Shown: positions 60,427-64,000 of the stretch, in pieces
Position numbering within the stretch: the first letter of the stretch is position 1
How the letters are laid out: every line of letters starts with the position of its first letter
Assembly: GCF_036370855.1 (NCBI RefSeq)
Contig: NC_088106.1
Location: 32,130,501-32,194,500 of the forward strand
Reading direction: 5' to 3'
Length of the DNA stretch: 64,000 nt
Source: Dromaius novaehollandiae
Taxonomy: Eukaryota; Chordata; Aves; Casuariiformes; Dromaiidae
Made by a program: the position numbers and the translations under genes
Notes under the pieces: model-generated
Database searches by the model: none
Told to the model about the DNA's origin: nothing
What the model saw: only the letters and a program-made list of their open reading frames with translations

Positions 60427-63400
60427 ATGGGATGCCCCAACTCGGACACCTGACTCCTCGCCCCCAACCTATGCTGGCAGCGGGGATGAGGTGCCTGCAA
60501 CATGCCGGCCCAGCTCCTTCCCCCTCACCCGGGTGAGGGCAGGCTGGGAGATTTGCCCTACGCTTTGCTTGGATAAGCAGAAGTGGTCATGCTGCGGAGC
60601 AAGCCCGGCAAATTCCTCATTCCTCTTCCCTGCGCTGTGCTGCCTGCCTGCCATCTTTGCATATAAACAGTAAACAGGCTGTTATTATCCTGGATGCTTT
60701 GAATAACTGTGGCTATTTTTTCTCTTCCCAGTATTCTAAAAAGGCAAAAAATTCCCTGCGGTTTCTGAGTCAACTCTTTTTTCTCTCTCTCTTTTCTTTC
60801 CTTCCCACCACCTCTGTGACCTTGAAAAACCAGGCAGACAAGCTTTCTGGCTCTCTCCCTCCTTACACTCACTCCCCAACTGTACTCCCGCTACCAATCT
60901 CATGATTACCCTGGCCCTGTAGCAGGCAAATTTGGGGCCAAACATGGCACTGGAGTAGCCCTGGCTTGCGGTGGCTGGCGGGATCTGGTCCTCTGGGCAC
61001 CTTTCCCATAGCCTGCCCAAGCCAGAGGCATCTGGGGATGCTTTGACAAGCCTTCCCCTGGCAGTGCAGCCCCTGGGGATATGGCAGCTCACACAGGTCA
61101 CCGGAGCAGGGGTTTAGCAGCTGCTGGGTCCACTGTACGCAGGACTCCGGATGCTGCATGTGCTCCTTTCCGTGTGTCCCAAAAGTGGTTGCAACTGTTG
61201 GAAGGCGTATTTCTCAGGATGAATCGGGAGCTGGGAGCTGGGAGCCCAGGTGAGTAAGGAGCTTGATTCAGTGGTAGCCGGGTGTCTGCTTGTCTGAGCT
61301 TCCACTGGAATCCCAGCCACACCATCCAGCCCTGCAGGCAGCAGGGGCTGTTCCCTATTCCCCTTGCAGGTTCCCTGGCATGGCTGCGACTCCCTCCTGT
61401 CCTCCCTCCCCTTTCCTGGCTCCTCATTCCCCTGCAGTGCTGCTGCTTAGAGACTCCTCTGTCTTTGTTGCAATTTGACCTCCCTGGGAACATGCCTCTG
61501 CCCTCCTGTGGACCAGCACCCAGGCGCGTGGGGGTCCAGGAAGGCCTTCAGGTCAGGGTGCACAGCGTGCACAGGGCAAGCAGGCACGTGACAGGCAAGG
61601 GGTAGCTGGGGCTGAAAGCTGCTTTTTAGCCTGGGCTTAATGCCTAAAGGTTTCCAGGCAGTCAGGGCCTGTGGGAAGAGGCATGGAGCAAATCAGGGCT
61701 CATGTATCCCTGCTAGATCCTCAGGCTTCATGCACGCTGCCTGCACCCTGCTCCTTGCAGCCATGAAAGTAAATGACATTTGCTCCTGCAAGGATTTACT
61801 GTTGTTTTTTTTTTCTTTCCCTCCCCCAAGTATGTTACTTCACACGGAAAATGAGTCAGGGCCCTGTCGCCTGAACACTGGTATGTGGGTCAGGGTGCCG
61901 AATCATACATTCCACAGAGCAGAGATTCATGCCTCAGTCAGCAGCGAGGTGGAACGATCGCAGAGGGAAGGACTGTTTCCTCCTCCCCGTCCTGGGCACA
62001 CTGGTGGAGGCAAGGTCCAGCAGCCAGATCACCAGATCACAGATCTATCAGTCTAACTTCCAGTCCATGGCTCAGCCTAATGGCAGACCTGTGGGTTACT
62101 GTTTTAGGCTAAAAGGAAAGTAAGGAAACGGTTTCACAACATTTCATATGGCAAGAGCCCGCTGTTCGTCTTTGCTCAAGATGAACATAAGCAACATCAC
62201 CCTCTCTCACTACTTCCTGGCAGTAGTCCAAGCAATGGGAATCGCTATTTCAAGCCATGACCTACCACATTATCTGCATCCCAAAGAGGCTGGCTGACCT
62301 GTGTGATCTGAGATAACACTGCCGGGACTCCCTGCTCCTCTGTCTGCCTTTGAGAGTAGATGCTTGGTGGGGCTGGCTCCAGGTTCAGTCCCAGGTTGTT
62401 TAATCTTAGCAGAATTTTTGGGATACCTCAGATGTTCTGGCAGCCGATGAGCAACAGCAAATGTCTCCTTATCCTGTGCAACCTCGCCTTGTCTGGGGGG
62501 AAGATGAGACATTTTTCTGAGTATTCACAGATGCTGAGCTTTATCCTGGAGGGGCAGGTCAGACAGGCGTTTCACAGCTATTCTGGCTGTCACCGATAGT
62601 ACCAGCCCTCACCAACTACCAGAATCTGACTCAGGAGAAGTGATTGAACCGTTTCTGGCACAAAAATGCTTTTTGTCAAAGAAGAAAGGTGGTCAAACAT
62701 GCTCTGTTTGCGGGAACGGGGTCAGGGTGTTTTGGCAAAGTGCCTTGATCTTCTGACATGATTTGTTTTTCATACAGTTTGTGCTGAAGAACACCTTGTT
62801 CCAAACAGCGGGTTTTCCTCTCTGCTGTCTGGCACTTTGTGACACCTTTCAATAAGCCTGGCTGGACAACGGTCATAAAGTGAGGAAGAGGAGGACGATG
62901 CCAGCTGGAAAGTGGAGGAAGGGCAGGACCTGAGTCACACTCCTTACCCTTTGGTGTTCTAATACTTTTATAATAACACACAACAGCATGGCTCCTTCAC
63001 AGCTTCCCAGTGCTTCACAGCTGGTAAAAGCTGAACTCAGGAAGTGGGAATAGTGCAGGGAAAGGGCAATTTTTCACTTGGGAATTTCTTTTCTATTAAG
63101 CAGGCTGATGAGTATAAAACCTTTTTCTTCCTTAGTCTGATTATTGATACAGTTCTCATCTCTGTTTTTCCAGAGAAGGGCAAGAGAACAAGCAGGAACA
63201 GAAAAATCAGGCTGGGAAGCACATCCATAGTAGCTTAAAAAGACTGAAAGTATATAAAAGGCAAAACAAAGAGTCGGTGTTAATTCTCACATGCTTTCTT
63301 TAGTCCTGGCTCTGCCTGTCCCTGCCTTCCTACCATCTCCTGTCTGTCACACACTGGGGAAGGGGCTTCTGCCAGGAGCAGTTGCAGAAGAAGTGATAGC

Positions 63401-64000
63401 AGCAATAAGGATGGCCAGTAGAGCCAAGTGAAATGGAAATTTCATTCTCCTATGAATTTCCTCCAGGACATCCATATCTTTCATTGCCCACAGACTTCTA
63501 GCAAGGTGTTGTGTAGGAAACCAACCCAATGAGTTGTCCACTGCTATCGGCCCTTCTAAGCCTGACTGAAGGAGTTGAATAAAGCAAGAGCGCAGAAAGG
63601 CGAGAAAGCTCATGAAGAACAAAGAGAAAAAAGGGATCTAAGAGTATAAGAGTGATCAGGTAAGGAAGAAGGCTGGGAGGAAGGGGAGGGAGAAAAAGTA
63701 GCCAGGCTGAGAAGCATCCTTCCAGCTTGCTGAATTGGCAGCCCAGTCTCTCATCTCCTGGTTCCAAGCCACTCTTTCTGTGAACTCTGTATATGAGACT
63801 GGCTGGCTGTGAGGAAGACACTAGGAAGACTCTGTATCAAGTCTTCCCCTTCTCAGGACAGTCTGTGAGGATGCCCTGAAGATTATTCATGCCCTTAACC
63901 ATAAGTCCATGTGAAGTGCTGCCCTGGGTCAGGACAGCTATCACATGAGGGTGACTATTGCACTGGGTGGGTAGGGGTCTCTGGTGCAGGCTCCTTGGTA

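Larger units (their letters stand above)
51906..64000. other. downstream intergenic, no gene recognised
   Basis: Twelve kilobases with only short frames lacking family resemblance. It includes T runs (53151-53164, 56688-56717), a GGGAGT hexamer repeat (60385-60426) and one splice-flanked candidate exon (59051-59096). RYK, the neighbour on this side of AMOTL2 in mammals, is not seen and may lie further right. Confidence 0.6.

Noticed and set aside
63347-63622. Hydrophobic minus-strand frame of 91 codons, considered as a retroviral transmembrane remnant
   Set aside because: No recognisable retroviral motif, LTR, primer-binding site or neighbouring gag/pol sequence.

Overview
This is a piece of a vertebrate, almost certainly bird, nuclear genome. 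The coding sequence is split into short exons with GT-AG introns, there are CpG-island promoters, and at 31.76-32.24 kb lies a CR1 retroposon 3' end of the avian kind, finishing in the typical ATTCTGTG-like tail. Nothing prokaryotic or viral-genomic (operons, CRISPR, phage, integrons) is present. No species can be named from the sequence alone.

Two protein-coding genes are recognised, arranged head to head. On the minus strand, from a CpG-island promoter at about 10.44-11.09 kb to beyond the left edge, is the 5' half of SENP2, a SUMO-specific protease. Seven exons join in one reading frame (about 230 codons), with a possible 29-nt eighth. They cover the N-terminal targeting and regulatory part; the catalytic ULP1 domain lies off the left edge. 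On the plus strand, from a CpG-island promoter at about 38.6-39.9 kb to a poly(A) signal at 51,880, is a complete AMOTL2 (angiomotin-like 2) gene. It has a noncoding first exon and nine coding exons. All phases join exactly, giving a 754-residue protein with LPTY and PPEY motifs for YAP WW domains, an HxRxxS LATS site, a long coiled coil, the angiomotin C-terminal region and a C-terminal PDZ ligand (EILI).

The 28 kb between the two promoters (11.1-38.6 kb) holds no gene I can recognise. It contains an (AAT)n microsatellite next to the SENP2 promoter, a third CpG island with no assigned gene at about 15.75-16.7 kb (with an RFX-type X-box), a REST-like half-site pair at 17.5 kb, the CR1 copy and several homopolymer runs. 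The 12 kb downstream of AMOTL2 (51.9-64 kb) also has no recognisable gene, only low-complexity tracts and one splice-flanked candidate exon.

The most interesting signals are regulatory and lie in and around AMOTL2. A perfect inverted pair of TEAD-type motifs (CATTCC-ACA-GGAATG) abuts a small CpG-dense patch inside intron 2, upstream of the exon where a short AMOTL2 isoform could begin. The decamer GCATTCCTGG occurs on both sides of exon 1. A GGCCCC hexanucleotide repeat starts 13 bases after the exon 1 donor. An 11-codon upstream ORF is formed only when exon 1 is spliced to exon 2. Since AMOTL2 restrains YAP and is itself a YAP/TEAD target, these fit a feedback circuit, but this is inference. 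I did not find a previously undescribed biological system.
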